Assembly (NCBI GenBank): GCA_031761405.1
Contig: JASEVX010000008.1
Coordinates: 43,355,733 to 43,419,732 of the forward strand
Reading direction: 5' to 3'
From: Serripes groenlandicus
Taxonomy: Eukaryota > Mollusca > Bivalvia > Cardiida > Cardiidae
DNA: 64,000 bases
The notes below the pieces were generated by a model, which was not told the origin of the DNA, ran no database searches, and saw nothing but the letters and a program-made list of their open reading frames with translations. Positions 22,691-32,939 of this stretch are shown here, piece by piece (position 1 is the stretch's first letter; the number at the start of each line of letters is the position of its first letter). The position numbers were made by a program, and so were the translations under genes.

Positions 22691-22821
22691 GTGCCTTAAG
22701 AGGATGTTAGGAGTTAAAAAGCACGATTATAATAGTATATTGTTGAGAGCAATTGCAATTAACCCTTTAACGGATGGTACATATTTTGTTAAGCCATTGT
22801 CATCAGCACCCTCTGACCAAA

Positions 22822-23030
22822 GGAATCCGCTGTGGTCGGGGATTTGAAACCGGGTGTCTCGGGTTCGATCCTCATTTGAGGCACTATGGTCATGGAGTGC
22901 CATTGGTCAAGGAACATTTCCTAGTCTAGTACTGGTGTTTGTTTTTCCATGTATCATGCATAAGTGAACTATAGCCGTGATATAACTGAACTAATGTTGA
23001 AAGCGGCGTAAAAACCTAATAAAACAAACA
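22822..23030 (+). repeat. tRNA-derived SINE, subfamily 2
   Basis: 'gaatccgctgtggtcggg', box B 'cgggttcgatcctc', 'gaggcactatggtcatgg' and 'gtgatataactgaactaatg', then 'ttgaaagcggcgtaaaaacc' and a (aaac)n tail. Confidence 0.85.
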
Positions 23031-23194
23031 AACCCTCTGATCAGGCCCTATAATGTGTGCAGCTCTCTTCAATATGTTTATAGTGTTATACCTTGAATTA
23101 TATATGGACTCATTTAACTACGATGCTGGACAAGCCCATTTTTCATAAAAATAAAAATTAATTCCAAACGTTTAGAGTGCCGGACTTTATTATT

Positions 23195-23510
23195 ATTTGT
23201 TTTTATTGACCCTCGCCGTGCAGAATTAACTATTTGTCGAGCAGACAAAGTTAGATACAAGGGAGTCCGGGTGCGACATCCTAGCTCTTTCCGAAAATAT
23301 CCCTTGGTTCTTTTACGTGCCCGGTGTATAGCACCGATACACGCGAGGTTATTTTCCTGGAAAGGAACAGTACTTAACCTCTAGTTGAGTGGGGGACGCT
23401 TAAAAGCATCCCCCAAATGTCCAGAACCCGGACCGGGATTTGAACCCCAAACCTCTGGATTGACAGTCCAGTGTATTAACCACTGGACAACCCCGTCACC
23501 ACTGCCGGAC
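23195..23510 (-). repeat. different tRNA-derived SINE family, minus strand
   Basis: The minus-strand head reads 'ggttgtccagtggttaata' (box A) and 'ggggttcaaatcccgg' (box B), with a CTGGA-ctgtcaa-TCCAG anticodon-like stem. The 3' body holds a short palindrome (gtgcccggtgtatagcaccgatacac on the plus strand). The D and acceptor stems pair poorly, so it is not a functional tRNA gene. The body is unrelated to SINE subfamilies 1 and 2. Confidence 0.7.
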
Positions 23511-23712
23511 CTCGCTTGGATTGGCTCTTTTATAATGTCAAACGTTTGTAAGTCGTCACGTCTGTTAAGCAGCCAATTTCTATTAACAGCAACTTGAAGA
23601 TTAACACAATCCACATTCAGTTGTATTAAGCAGCCATATGTGTTCTGTTTTCAAATTGTGACTCTCCTCTGGGATGCTGCTTACATAAAACAACAAGTTT
23701 GATAATACTTAC

Positions 23713-23799
23713 GTTTGTGTTCTTTCTGTATCGTGTACCAGAATAGTTGTAATGCTCGAAGAACTTGGTAGATTGGGTAATTCGTACAAACTAGCAAAA
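23713..23799 (-). CDS. ADP-ribosyl cyclase (CD38-like), fourth exon found
   Basis: 87-nt exon with acceptor tatcatttcag and donor CACAAAC|gtaagt. The single first base completes a Ser codon begun in exon 32112-32191, giving FKNDSFASLYELPNL, which aligns with the family 'F..S.FGS.E..NL' site. Its Glu is the catalytic residue (Glu226 of human CD38). It continues SITTILVHDTE, matching the '..l..wvih' strand. It is separated from the previous exon by an 8.3-kb intron filled by a hAT element. The acceptor and first bases of this exon lie in a 103-bp tandem duplication, so a decoy copy sits just upstream. Confidence 0.9.
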
Positions 23800-23996
23800 C
23801 TGAAATGATAGATGTTATTTAGCTTAAACTTATTTATTTTACATCGATTGGGAAACAAGCTTGAAGCCTATATAAATCAAGAACGATGTCTGACTAGCAA
23901 AACTGAAATGATAGATGTTATTTAGTTTAAACTTATTTATTTTACATCGATTGCGAAACAAGCTTGAAGCCTATATAAATCAAGCTCGATGTCTGC
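23791..23996. repeat. 103-bp tandem duplication across a 3' splice site
   Basis: 'ctagcaaaactgaaatgata' begins at 23791 and again at 23894, each followed by near-identical sequence to 'gaagcctatataaatcaag'. On the minus strand each unit carries tatcatttcag and the first exon bases. Confidence 0.9.
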
Positions 23997-24039
23997 TTCC
24001 TGGAAGAGTTAAGCAATACTCGCGCCGTTTGTGTGGACA

Positions 24040-24132
24040 AAATCTCGAAGGCAGAATCCGCTCATCAAGGGATTCGAACCCGGGAAATTTGGAACGAGAG
24101 GCTGGCGCTCTACCACTGTACCACTGCCTTAC
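24040..24132 (-). repeat. tRNA-like SINE head, minus strand
   Basis: The minus strand reads ggcagtggtacagtggtagagcg (box A) and 'cccgggttcgaatccctt' (box B), with an acceptor-like end. No shared SINE body is obvious. It could be a diverged tRNA pseudogene or SINE head. Confidence 0.55.
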
Positions 24133-24650
24133 ACAAGCTATTGTTCAATGCTTTGCACATGAATTAGAAGTTATAAGGGATCGTATACATCAAAGTAAGG
24201 CATTCACTCAGAATAAGACATTTTAGTCATTTAAACTACCTTTAATTTTCAATTTCATCGAGTAAGACTACATGCATTTTAAGTAGGGATGTCAGTCATT
24301 AATCGGTTACTCGGTTAGCCGTATACTATTCGATAAATCGGTTAGTAATTCAAGTTACCGAGTACTAGGAAACATAGATAAAATATATACACAGTTGTCT
24401 CATCTTTTGTTCTTTTCAATTTTTGACATGTAACTGACCAGAGGATAATTATTCACACCTCGATCGGGAGTGTTTACATAACTGTGACAACGGCCGTACA
24501 CGATTTTATTGAAAACCATTTGTGTGTGTAGTGGGTGTGTTCCCGGAACGCCTACTCTACTTAAAGTGTATTAGGGAATTAGGGGGCCTTGTAAAGGGTA
24601 AATTATAGATTTATTTTGTAGATGACTTTGGAACTCTTTATTATTTATTA

Positions 24651-24671
24651 GTCACGTGACGAGTATGGCGG
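24651..24671 (+). promoter_or_regulatory. candidate internal promoter motifs of the LINE
   Basis: gtcacgtgac (palindromic E-box) followed at once by ATGGCGG, the YY1-type core used in mammalian L1 5' UTRs. Placement about 95 bp into the 5' UTR fits an internal RNA polymerase II promoter. Function is inferred only. Confidence 0.35.
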
Positions 24672-24891
24672 ACGTACATTTTTTAGCTCTCGTGAAATGG
24701 TGAAAATATAATATAAATGGAGCAACATACAGCAATATACGCAATATACGGTGTTTTTTATGTGAAATGTGACTCTTGAGATATATTTAAGCTAGTAGCT
24801 ATTAATTCTGGAAGTTATTTGTGGTCTTTTAAGTAAATAATACTCGGATATTTTGGAAATAAATTTTGGCGCCAAAGCAGACCTTTGTTCA

Positions 24892-25920
24892 ATGGGCAGG
24901 AAAAAGAGGACTAAATCCCAGTCATCTCCTAATTCGGTGAGTGAACAACCTGACAAGAGAATGGCTTCATCTTCGCCACAAATAAGTATGCAATCTCCGT
25001 CCGGGAGCTTCTTATCACAGATGCCACCCTACCCGGTAAATTACTATACTACTACACCCATACAGCAACAGTATCTACAACAAACACAGTCTCCTGCTGC
25101 ATGCAGTACGCCACTCCAAAACCCTTTATCTATGCAGAACCCGAACCAAGCGATCTTAGATAAGCTAGAAATGATCGATAAAAGGCTATACAAATTAGAC
25201 TCGATTGACTCGCAGCTAAAAGAAATGTCCAAAAAGATATCACATATTGATACTCGGGTTATATCGCTAGAGACTTCATCAGTGGGTTGGAATAAGAGCA
25301 TTTCTGAAATTGAAGCTAGCAGAGCTTTTGACAGTTCAACATGTGAAGACTTAAAACATAAACAGTCCAAAATAGATGAGTCAATCAAGGCCGAGAAATC
25401 CCGTGGGGAACATTTATCTAAACACGTTGAAAGTTTAAAACACGAGAATCGCCGTCTTTCGGAGGAAATGATTGATTTGCAATCCAGGTCTATGCGGGAT
25501 AATCTCCTCTTCTACAATTTCAAAGAGGCAACTCTACCGGAGGCAAGAAAAGATGAAAATTGTATGAAAACTATTTTTGAATTTTGTCAAAATACCCTCG
25601 AAATGACGAATGTTCAATCCACTATCAAAATTGACCGTGCACATCGAGTCGGTATTTATTCGAACGGTAAAACCCGCCCCATTGTTGTCAAGTTCAACTA
25701 TTTTCAAGACAAAGTAAATATAAAGCGCTTGGTGCATGAAAGAAGCGATTCAACGGACGTATAGGTCAGTGATCAGTACCCTCGTGCAATTCAAGAGCGT
25801 AGGAAAACCCTTATCCCCGAACTTATCAAAGCCAAAAACGAAGGGAAAGTTGCTGTCCTAAACTATGACAAACTATTGATCAACGGCCGTCGTTTTGTGC
25901 CCGTGAAACCCACCCCCTAG
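24892..25920 (+). pseudogene. LINE ORF1 (L1 ORF1p-like), one internal stop
   Basis: Nucleic-acid-binding chaperone ORF. The first ATG is at 24892 (MGRKKRTKSQ); an earlier TTG is not needed. A Ser/Gln/Pro-rich N-terminus is followed by a coiled coil (about residues 85-195, heptads such as LEMIDKRLYKLDSIDSQL), then RSMRDNLLFYNF, the start of an RRM as in L1 ORF1p, and IDRAHRVGIYSNGKTRPIVV with the RAHR and RPI/VVKF landmarks of the C-terminal domain. A TAG at 25762-25764 interrupts, but the same frame continues (QYPRAIQERRKTLIPELIK) to the natural-looking TAG at 25918. One mutation from open. ORF2 follows in the same frame. Confidence 0.85.
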
Positions 25921-28900
25921 GGGGACGCCGGCAAGCAGCTGAAATTTCTATCTTGGAATATCCAAGGGCTTGTAAATAAGCTAAATGACAATGATTTTCT
26001 CCAGTTTATCTGTAAATATGATATTGTTAGTTTAACAGAAACTTGGTGCTCAAAACAGTCTCATGTTAAAATTGATGGTTACTGTAGTTTTAATTGTCCA
26101 AGGCCAAAAACAAACAAGAAAGCTAAGCGTTTTAGCGGTGGTGTACTTATTTATTATAAACAGTGTTACTTTAATAAAATTGCTTTAGTTAGTCTAAACA
26201 GTAATGGTATTGTTATGGATAAGACTTAAGAAAGAATATTTTGGTACAACTAGTGATGTATATTTGTGCACGTGCTATATACCACCGTATGATTCTAACG
26301 TTTTCAAAAATCCTTTGTCAATCCTGTATGAATTTGATTTTTTCGATCAATTAAACAAGGACATAATGAAGTATAGTGTTTTGGGTGAAGTGTTATTGAC
26401 AGGTGATTTAAACTCTCGGGTTGGTCAACGGTTGGATTATGTAGAAACTATTAATTTAGACCGTTATGTTACAATGCCTCTCTCTGATCACTTGTCACCA
26501 GGACATATTCCTACACGTGTGTCTAGGGATAACGTGGTTAATAGTCCCGGAAACCGGTTACTTTCTTTATGCAAAGAAAATGAACTATTTATTGCAAATG
26601 GCCGTCTTGAGCCAGGAGAGTTTACTTGCTTTAACACTTTAAGAAACCGAAAAGCATCGAGTGTTGTTGACTATTTGATCACTAGCTATGACATTTTTAC
26701 TAGCTTTTCACTTATGAACATTATAGATTTAACTGAATTTTCGGACCATTGTCCACTTGAATTTTACTTTGATTGTGATAACACTGTATTGTATAACACT
26801 GATATTCTGACCTATGATAAAATTATTTGGGAGGACACAGATCTTGCAGCTTTTCATACAGTACTGGGTGAAAACAAGCATTTATTTGATAGCTTATCAT
26901 ATGGACTTATATCGAACGAAATAGATGTCAATACTTGTATAGACAACCTTTCAACTATTGTATATGATATTTCTTTTAATTTACATGGTAAAACATTTAG
27001 TTCTGCACCTCGGGTACCCACATTTTGTAAATCTACTTGGTTTGATTACACCTGTAAGCAAACTAAGAAGGCATTTCTCGATAGTAAGAGAGTTTTCCGA
27101 TTAGACCCTTCTGAAAACAATAGAGAAACATTTTTAACTAAAAGACGTCTATACTGTAAAGCTAAACGTACAGCTAAAAATAAGTTTTTTGCCAAGGAAA
27201 AGATTAAAATATCCAAGATGAGAACCAAAAGTCCTCGCAAGTTTTGGAAATACATTAACAAATTGAAAAAGAACAGTAGCGGTGGTAACGATGGTTTATC
27301 TTTAAACGTTTTTGTTGATCATTTTAAAAATATTTCAAACATTGAACAGGGAAGTTATGTACCTGGTGATGAAAATCATTCACGTATTGATACAGTACAT
27401 ATTGAAGAGCTCGATAGACCTTTCAGTGTTAATGAAGTATCGAAAACGATTAGTTCGCTGCAAAGACACAAAAGCTGTGATTTTAGCAATAATGTATCTG
27501 ACTTTTTTATTGATTCAAATGATTTCATTTCACCATATCTAGTCACGATTTTTAATAAAATCTTTGATAGTGGCATTTATCCTGACGCTTGGTGTAAGGG
27601 AGTTATCGTTCCTATTCACAAGAAAGGAGATACACTTAACGCATCCAATTATCGAGGGATAACCCTTGTTAACGTCATGGCGAAGGTATTTTCCCTGTTA
27701 TTAAGAAATAGAATTAACAAGTGGTGTGAATCGGAACAAGTTTTTAATGAATCGCAATTTGGTTTTCGAGATAATCATAGTACGACTGATTGTGTATATC
27801 TACTACATGCCATAATTCAAAATATTCTGAAAAAGAAATCTAAGCTGTATTGTGCGTTTATTGATTATCAGATGGCTTTCGATACGGTGATTAGAGATGC
27901 CTTATGGATTAAACTCATAAAACAGGGATTTAGTTGTAAAGTAATTAATATGTTGAAATCTATTTATAGCAATGTCAAATCATGTGTGAAATTGGCGTCT
28001 AGTGTTGATATATCCGAGTTGTTTGATGTAACACTTGGATTAAAACAAGGTGAGCCCCTCTCACCAATTTTGTTCATCCTTTTTGTTAATGACATAAGCA
28101 ATACAATAGATTTTAACAATTTGACAGAAAATGACTTAAACTATTTATCTATGTACATGTTGTTATTTGCAGATGATATAGCTCTCTTTACAACAAGTCC
28201 TATAAGTCTACAAGCTCAATTGGACTCGATAGCCAACTATTCTTCAAAATGGGGGTTGAAAATAAATGTTAAGAAAACTAAGATCTGTATTTTTGAAAAT
28301 AGGAAAAGTAACAATAATTTTCAATGGTCTGTTAATGATGAAACCATTGAGGTAGTTGACAATTTCAAGTATCTAGGGGTAACTTTCTACCATACAGGAT
28401 CAATGAAACATTCTGCCAAAGTTTTATCGGATCAGGCACTTAGAGCCTATAATTGTCTATTAACGTTATTCTATCGAATAAATTTGGATGTTAAAACTAA
28501 ATTGTCATTGTTTGACTCAATGGTAGCTCCTATTATCCTGTACTGCTCTGAGGTTTGGGGTATTTATGACTTTAAAGAAGTCGATAAACTACATAACAGG
28601 TTTTGTAAGTCTATTCTTGGTGTTCGTCAACAAACACCTAATATGGCCGTATATGGAGAACTGGGGCGATACCCATTATCTGTTATATGTAAGGAAAGAG
28701 TTCTAAAATTCTGGTTAAAGGTTATGAACAGTGACAACTCTATTATGTATAACATATTCAATGAACAATGCAATAGTAACAATGAAAAATGCTGGGCTAT
28801 GAGAGTAAAATCCCTTTTAGATGATCTTGGTTTTGGTTATGTTTGGAATCAATTTGACAAAAATATGATTTATCTACCTTTATTTAAACAGCGATTGAGA

Positions 28901-29347
28901 GACCAATTTCTTCAAAGTTGGAATACTTGCCTGCATACTTCCTCGAAATTGGATTATTATAGAAAATTTAAAACAATATTTGGTTTCGAAAAATACATTG
29001 ATGTTATTCAAAATGACACTCTAAGAAAACAATTAAGTTGTTTTAGATTATGTTCGCATACACTAAATATTGAAATGGGGAGATATTCTAGTATTGAGAG
29101 ATGTAACCGTATTTGTAGCGTATGTAATAGTAATCAAGTGGAATCAGAATATCATTTTTTACGCTGCTGTCCCTTTTATTCTTCTATACGAACTAATTAT
29201 TTTGGAAAATTACCATGGCCGAATGTGCGACTTTTTGTCAATATACTGTCTTCTAATCAGAATAAAATTATATTTAGAACTGCCAAGTATTTACGAGATG
29301 CATTTAAGCTTCGTAATGAAAAATCACAGAATGCTATAACAACATGA
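25921..29347 (+). pseudogene. LINE ORF2: APE endonuclease plus reverse transcriptase, one frameshift
   Basis: Starts straight after the ORF1 TAG in the same frame. The endonuclease has FLSWNIQGL and LTETW, then a +1 frameshift near 26214, then an intact 1047-codon frame from 26204 with LTGDLNSRVG and FSDHCPLEF, the Asp/Asn/His catalytic set. RT: GVIVPIHKKGD, NYRGITLVN, motif A FIDYQMAFDTV, KQGEPLSPILF and motif C LLFADDIALF. The C-terminal Cys/His cluster is ICSVCN..EYHFLRCC. No RNase H. The catalytic residues are intact, so apart from one stop and one frameshift the element looks fairly young. No ATG precedes the endonuclease motif in its frame. Confidence 0.9.
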
Positions 29348-29558
29348 TATACCAGTCAGTTAGGATTATACCACAGAACTACCATATGATCATAAAATGA
29401 AATATCAGTATTATCAAATTGTCTGTATGTAAATATTGTTTGTATGTTTTGTATGTTTTCCTGTTTCTTTTGCCATATTTGTTCACTGTTAAATATTATT
29501 ATTGGCCAAAGGCGTGTAAATGCTGAATTTGCCGAATAAAATTGAATTGAATTGAAAT

Positions 29559-30505
29559 TATAAACTTCTGATATTGATTAAAAGAAAACGTATTCAACTG
29601 TAATAGTTTTGAAGTGTTTAAAGTCAGATTGAAGCGTAATACATACAAAATAATATTTGTTGTTAATAAAAGAAAAAATCTGACCATGTTCAATTATCTT
29701 GTCATAATGATAATCAATTAAGTCGACATAAATCTATCACTTATAACTGCCCTTTAAAAGGCACCCTAATCCTCAATTTTGACCAGCCTTGTGTTCCATA
29801 GTAAACACAACGTAAACACGTTTAAGCTATGCCTATCAAACGGAACGAAACCTACCTGTTTTATGAATGGAAAACAGGTAGAACATGTTTGGTTAACCCA
29901 CTAAGGAACGGTATATCGACAAACCCTATATAGGTTTCGCAAAACAGGTTTTGAGTTTTGTGACTATGCAACACAGGGCTGGTAGAGATTAAATCGAGTA
30001 GGCGTTCCGGGAACAAACCGTGTTAATCGAATAACTGTGGCTGATCTAACGATTGATTAAAGGACATTTTTTTGTTTTTAAAAAAATTTGATGTCTTATA
30101 CAAGGCAGAAATTAAATGATAATGACTCATTAATTATATTCGGCATTTGTTTTGATAATACAAACAATTGGATTGAATTAAATTCGAATTGTTGTTTTTG
30201 TAAATTATTTAACAACTTGATCAGAAGATTTAAAGAGTAGTTTGAAGTATTAAACACATTTTCCCCTTGAGTTGGTATTTAACGATATGCAACTATGCAC
30301 CTTTTTCGCGTGGTAAATACAATCAAACAAACAAAAACCTCTTTCATTCAACATATTATATATCAACAACTCTACAAAGTAGATATTTTCTTAACTGTAC
30401 ATTAAACAACTAAGAAATAAAAACAAATGAATGAAAACGTTCCGAAAACGACGTTCTAGTCTGATGTATACCTGACCGGGATATGCGAGTTAAACCAACA
30501 ACAAG
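29559..30505. other. hAT interior, non-coding
   Basis: Contains the right half (29996-30015) of a 20-bp inverted repeat with 24538-24557, and an 11-bp-arm hairpin ctacctgtttt..aaaacaggtag near 29850-29880. No transposase. Confidence 0.4.
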
Positions 30506-31671
30506 ACGAATTTTGATGCAAAGCATCAAAGACGCCGCGCATGATTTTGAAGCATGACTTAAAGGAAGCAGATGCAGTTCAATACATTTAAATAACTAAG
30601 ATGTGCCTACATTGCGCACCGGGCTACCATAACCTTAGGCGGCCTATAATAAAAGGTGGACGGACGTTTTGGCCAACGGATGTTTTGGCCCGGACGTTTT
30701 GCCCTAGGACTTTTTGGCCTGGACCTTTTGGCCAGCCAAATTCTTTATATAGGATATTTTGGCCAAATTACTATTTCCCCTAATATAACTCTATTAAAAA
30801 GGGTCAATTTTGACGTAAGGATAGACTTTTTATATGCTGCGATCTATGTGATATTCAGCATGTGACGTTTAGTCGTGAAATGTCAAGTTTAGTCCTGCCT
30901 GAAACCATTTGGTTTACAGTTTGCTTAACATTGACTGCAACTTTAATGTGTCATACAAGCTGAAGTTTTCTTAATCTTTTACCAATAAACGGTTTTAAAT
31001 CTGCTCTAACTAGATCAATTAGATAAAAAGGAAGGAGAGCGGGAAGTTTATTCTCAGTCAAGTTTAGTAAAAGTATGATAACAAAGACGGGAGTATATAT
31101 AAAAAAAAAATGTAAATTTAAAAAGTTTAAATGAAATTTTATATACATGTATTAAATAATTTGTGTTTTATTCTTAAAATAGTCGATTGTGTAAGCGAAT
31201 TAAAGGAAGTATCAAAATTTAGTATTTATTAAATTAAAAGAAAAAGTTCACATGTCTAGTCAACATATTTCAAGAATACAATGGTGTGAATAAACAACTG
31301 AAATAAATAGGAAAAAACATGGCCCGAAACTTTTTTCTGAGTTTTGATGAATCGATTCGTCAGAGCAGTAAACCAAACAATTTAAACAGCGTAGCTTTGA
31401 AAGTTGGGGAAAGGTGCATTCCGTGATCTTGTTGTTTCTTAAGTCAGTTAATACAAGTTATTCATTCATGTTTCTTAAGTCAGTTAATACAATTTATTCA
31501 TTCATGTTTCTTAAGTCAGTTAATACAATTTATTCATTCATTATTTTCTAACATATTACAGAGTTTTTCTTTACAATGAAAATTGTGGTTGCTCCCATTT
31601 CGATTGCGTCACCCCATGGTACAAACTTGAAACGTATCCCATACTGACATCGCGCTTCCGCGCGGCGTCAA
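30506..31671. mobile_element. 1.17-kb unclassified element, copy 2 (inverted)
   Basis: Reverse-orientation partner of 13101-14252. Left end acgaattttgatgc..gcatcaaa, then gacgccgcgc; right end cgcgcttccgcgcggcgtcaa. The 10-bp gacgccgcgc/gcgcggcgtc pair is inverted near both ends. Landmarks such as tgctgcgatctatgtgatat and 'cattgactgcaact' are shared with copy 1. It carries an extra ~130-bp TTTTGGCC minisatellite that copy 1 lacks. Confidence 0.7.
30655..30785. repeat. degenerate TTTTGGCC minisatellite
   Basis: Five to six spaced 'gac.ttttggcc' units; absent from the matching position of copy 1 (near 14040), so it expanded or inserted after the copies diverged. The reversed motif ggccaaaacgtcc also occurs near 33308. 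Confidence 0.7.
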
Positions 31672-32111
31672 TAACAATAACAAAACTCGGAAGCAAGTGA
31701 ATATTGATTTTCTATGAATCTATACGGGTAACCGGTTACACAATTATACGATTAACCGGTTAGTAATATCGGTAACCGTTGACTAGTAATATTGGTAACC
31801 GTTGACATCCCTACTTTTAAGCATATCTTGCCTAATGTACTTTGCTCCAACGCCGGGCCTTTTTAGCTATTTGGCAGTGTGTCAAATCTGCTATGAGTAA
31901 AGTTTAGTAATGGCGGAAGTTTAAATAAACACGACACCAAAACCATGGTCAAGGGTAAGCAAAATAACTTCCGCTAGCCAAAGCCAGTTATACTTTAATT
32001 GACACAGTCACAAAGCAGCTTAAAACGACATTTGTCTTTTCAAAATTGTTCTAGCGTAATCCTATCAATTCATACGACCGACATAACCACGCAATATTAT
32101 GGCTTAAATAC

Positions 32112-32191
32112 CTGTCATTTTTAAATGCGACTGGGTTGTTGGCATTTAACATAAACTTTACCGATCCGTTTCTTTTGAGAGACTCTGCAAA
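32112..32191 (-). CDS. ADP-ribosyl cyclase (CD38-like), third exon found
   Basis: 80-nt exon, phase 0 entry after acceptor cattttcatttcag, donor GACAG|gtattt. It reads FAESLKRNGSVKFMLNANNP and VAFKND, matching the family strand 'FA..a.g.V.v.LNGS...F'. Exits in phase 2. The next exon is 8.3 kb away. Confidence 0.9.
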
Positions 32192-32360
32192 CTGAAATGA
32201 AAATGAATTAAACGATGAACGTCACACCGGTCATTTCACGCAGCTACGGATACTTTTCTATTTGTTTCTGACATTCAACAAATATACAGCAGAAGACTAA
32301 AAACAATTTTTAGAAATACGACAAATCTCTATAAATGAAAGTAGAATTACCAAATATAGT

Positions 32361-32432
32361 TGAAAAATATTTGTGGCAAAGGGAGAAATTGCTCATCATG
32401 GGCAATCTCTCATTTTGCCACAATGTTTTCAA
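32361..32432. repeat. hairpin MITE family P, centre
   Basis: tttgtggcaaagggagaaat / 'tgctcatcatgggcaat' / ctctcattttgccacaatg: two arms of about 25 nt around a cat centre. Intronic in the cyclase gene. Confidence 0.7.
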
Positions 32433-32510
32433 AAGAAGTTAAACTGTAGGTGCGGTGCCTCTGCAAGAGGAACAGGGTTATCTTATAGAACACCCACCCT
32501 CTGCCACTTA

Positions 32511-32934
32511 TGGAAGCGTCCTAGTGCCACAGTCTGTAATATTTTTGAGAGATATTATCTCCTAATTAGGAGATATTAAGTCATAATTAGGAGATAGTAT
32601 CGCCTAATTAGAAGATACTAAGTCCTAATTAGGAGATATTAAGTCATCATTAGGAGAAACTAAGTCATAATTAGGAGATAGTATCTCCTAATTAGGATAT
32701 ATTAAGTCATAATTAGGAGATAATATCTCCTAATTAGGAGATACTAAGTCATAATTAGGAGATATTAAGTCATAATTAGGAGATACTATCTCCTAATTAG
32801 GAGATACTATCTCCTAATTAGGAGATACTATGTCATAATTAGGAGATACTATCTCCTAATTAGGAGATACTATCTCCTAATTAGGAGATAATGTCTCCAA
32901 AAATATTACAGACTGTGGCACCAGGACGCTTCCA
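32511..32934. mobile_element. TIR element filled by a 21-bp satellite
   Basis: TIRs of at least 36 bp with one mismatch (tggaagcgtcctagtgccac at the left, its complement at the right) flanked by TA on both sides. Between them, 32560-32895 is exactly sixteen 21-bp units of the form tcctaattaggagatactatc or tcataattaggagatattaag. Fifteen units contain TAATTA or TAATTAG. No ORF. The TA flanks suit a mariner-like or similar MITE. It sits in the cyclase intron between exons 33600 and 32191. Confidence 0.85.
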
Positions 32935-32939
32935 TATAA

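Larger units (their letters stand above)
24558..29558 (+). mobile_element. two-ORF non-LTR retrotransposon (about 5 kb)
   Basis: Full-length-looking LINE with a 5' UTR, ORF1 (24892-25920), ORF2 (25921-29347) and a 3' end at aataaa followed by (attga)n at 29535-29557. The 5' limit is estimated. It is inserted in the hAT element and lies opposite to the cyclase gene. ORF1 resembles L1 ORF1p while the short tandem 3' tail is CR1/L2-like; clade assignment needs a tree. Confidence 0.85.
24284..31813. mobile_element. hAT-like DNA transposon shell with nested insertions
   Basis: Terminal inverted repeats tagggatgtca at both ends. The subterminal regions hold repeated cggtta/taaccg motifs (cggttactcggttagccg on the left; taaccggttagtaatatcgg on the right), a hAT hallmark, presumably transposase sites. 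Flanks attttaag (24276-24283) and cttttaag (31814-31821) match 7/8, the expected 8-bp target duplication. No transposase was found. Subtracting the nested LINE and the 1.17-kb element leaves roughly 1.3 kb, so it was probably non-autonomous. It occupies most of the cyclase intron between exons 32112 and 23799. Confidence 0.75.

Noticed and set aside
24853..24891. Upstream TTG start for LINE ORF1
   Set aside because: A normal ATG at 24892 starts the basic N-terminus; there is no reason to invoke a non-ATG start.
29820..29880. Cyclase-gene exon inside the hAT element
   Set aside because: No frame in the hAT interior matches the family, and exon phases already join across it.
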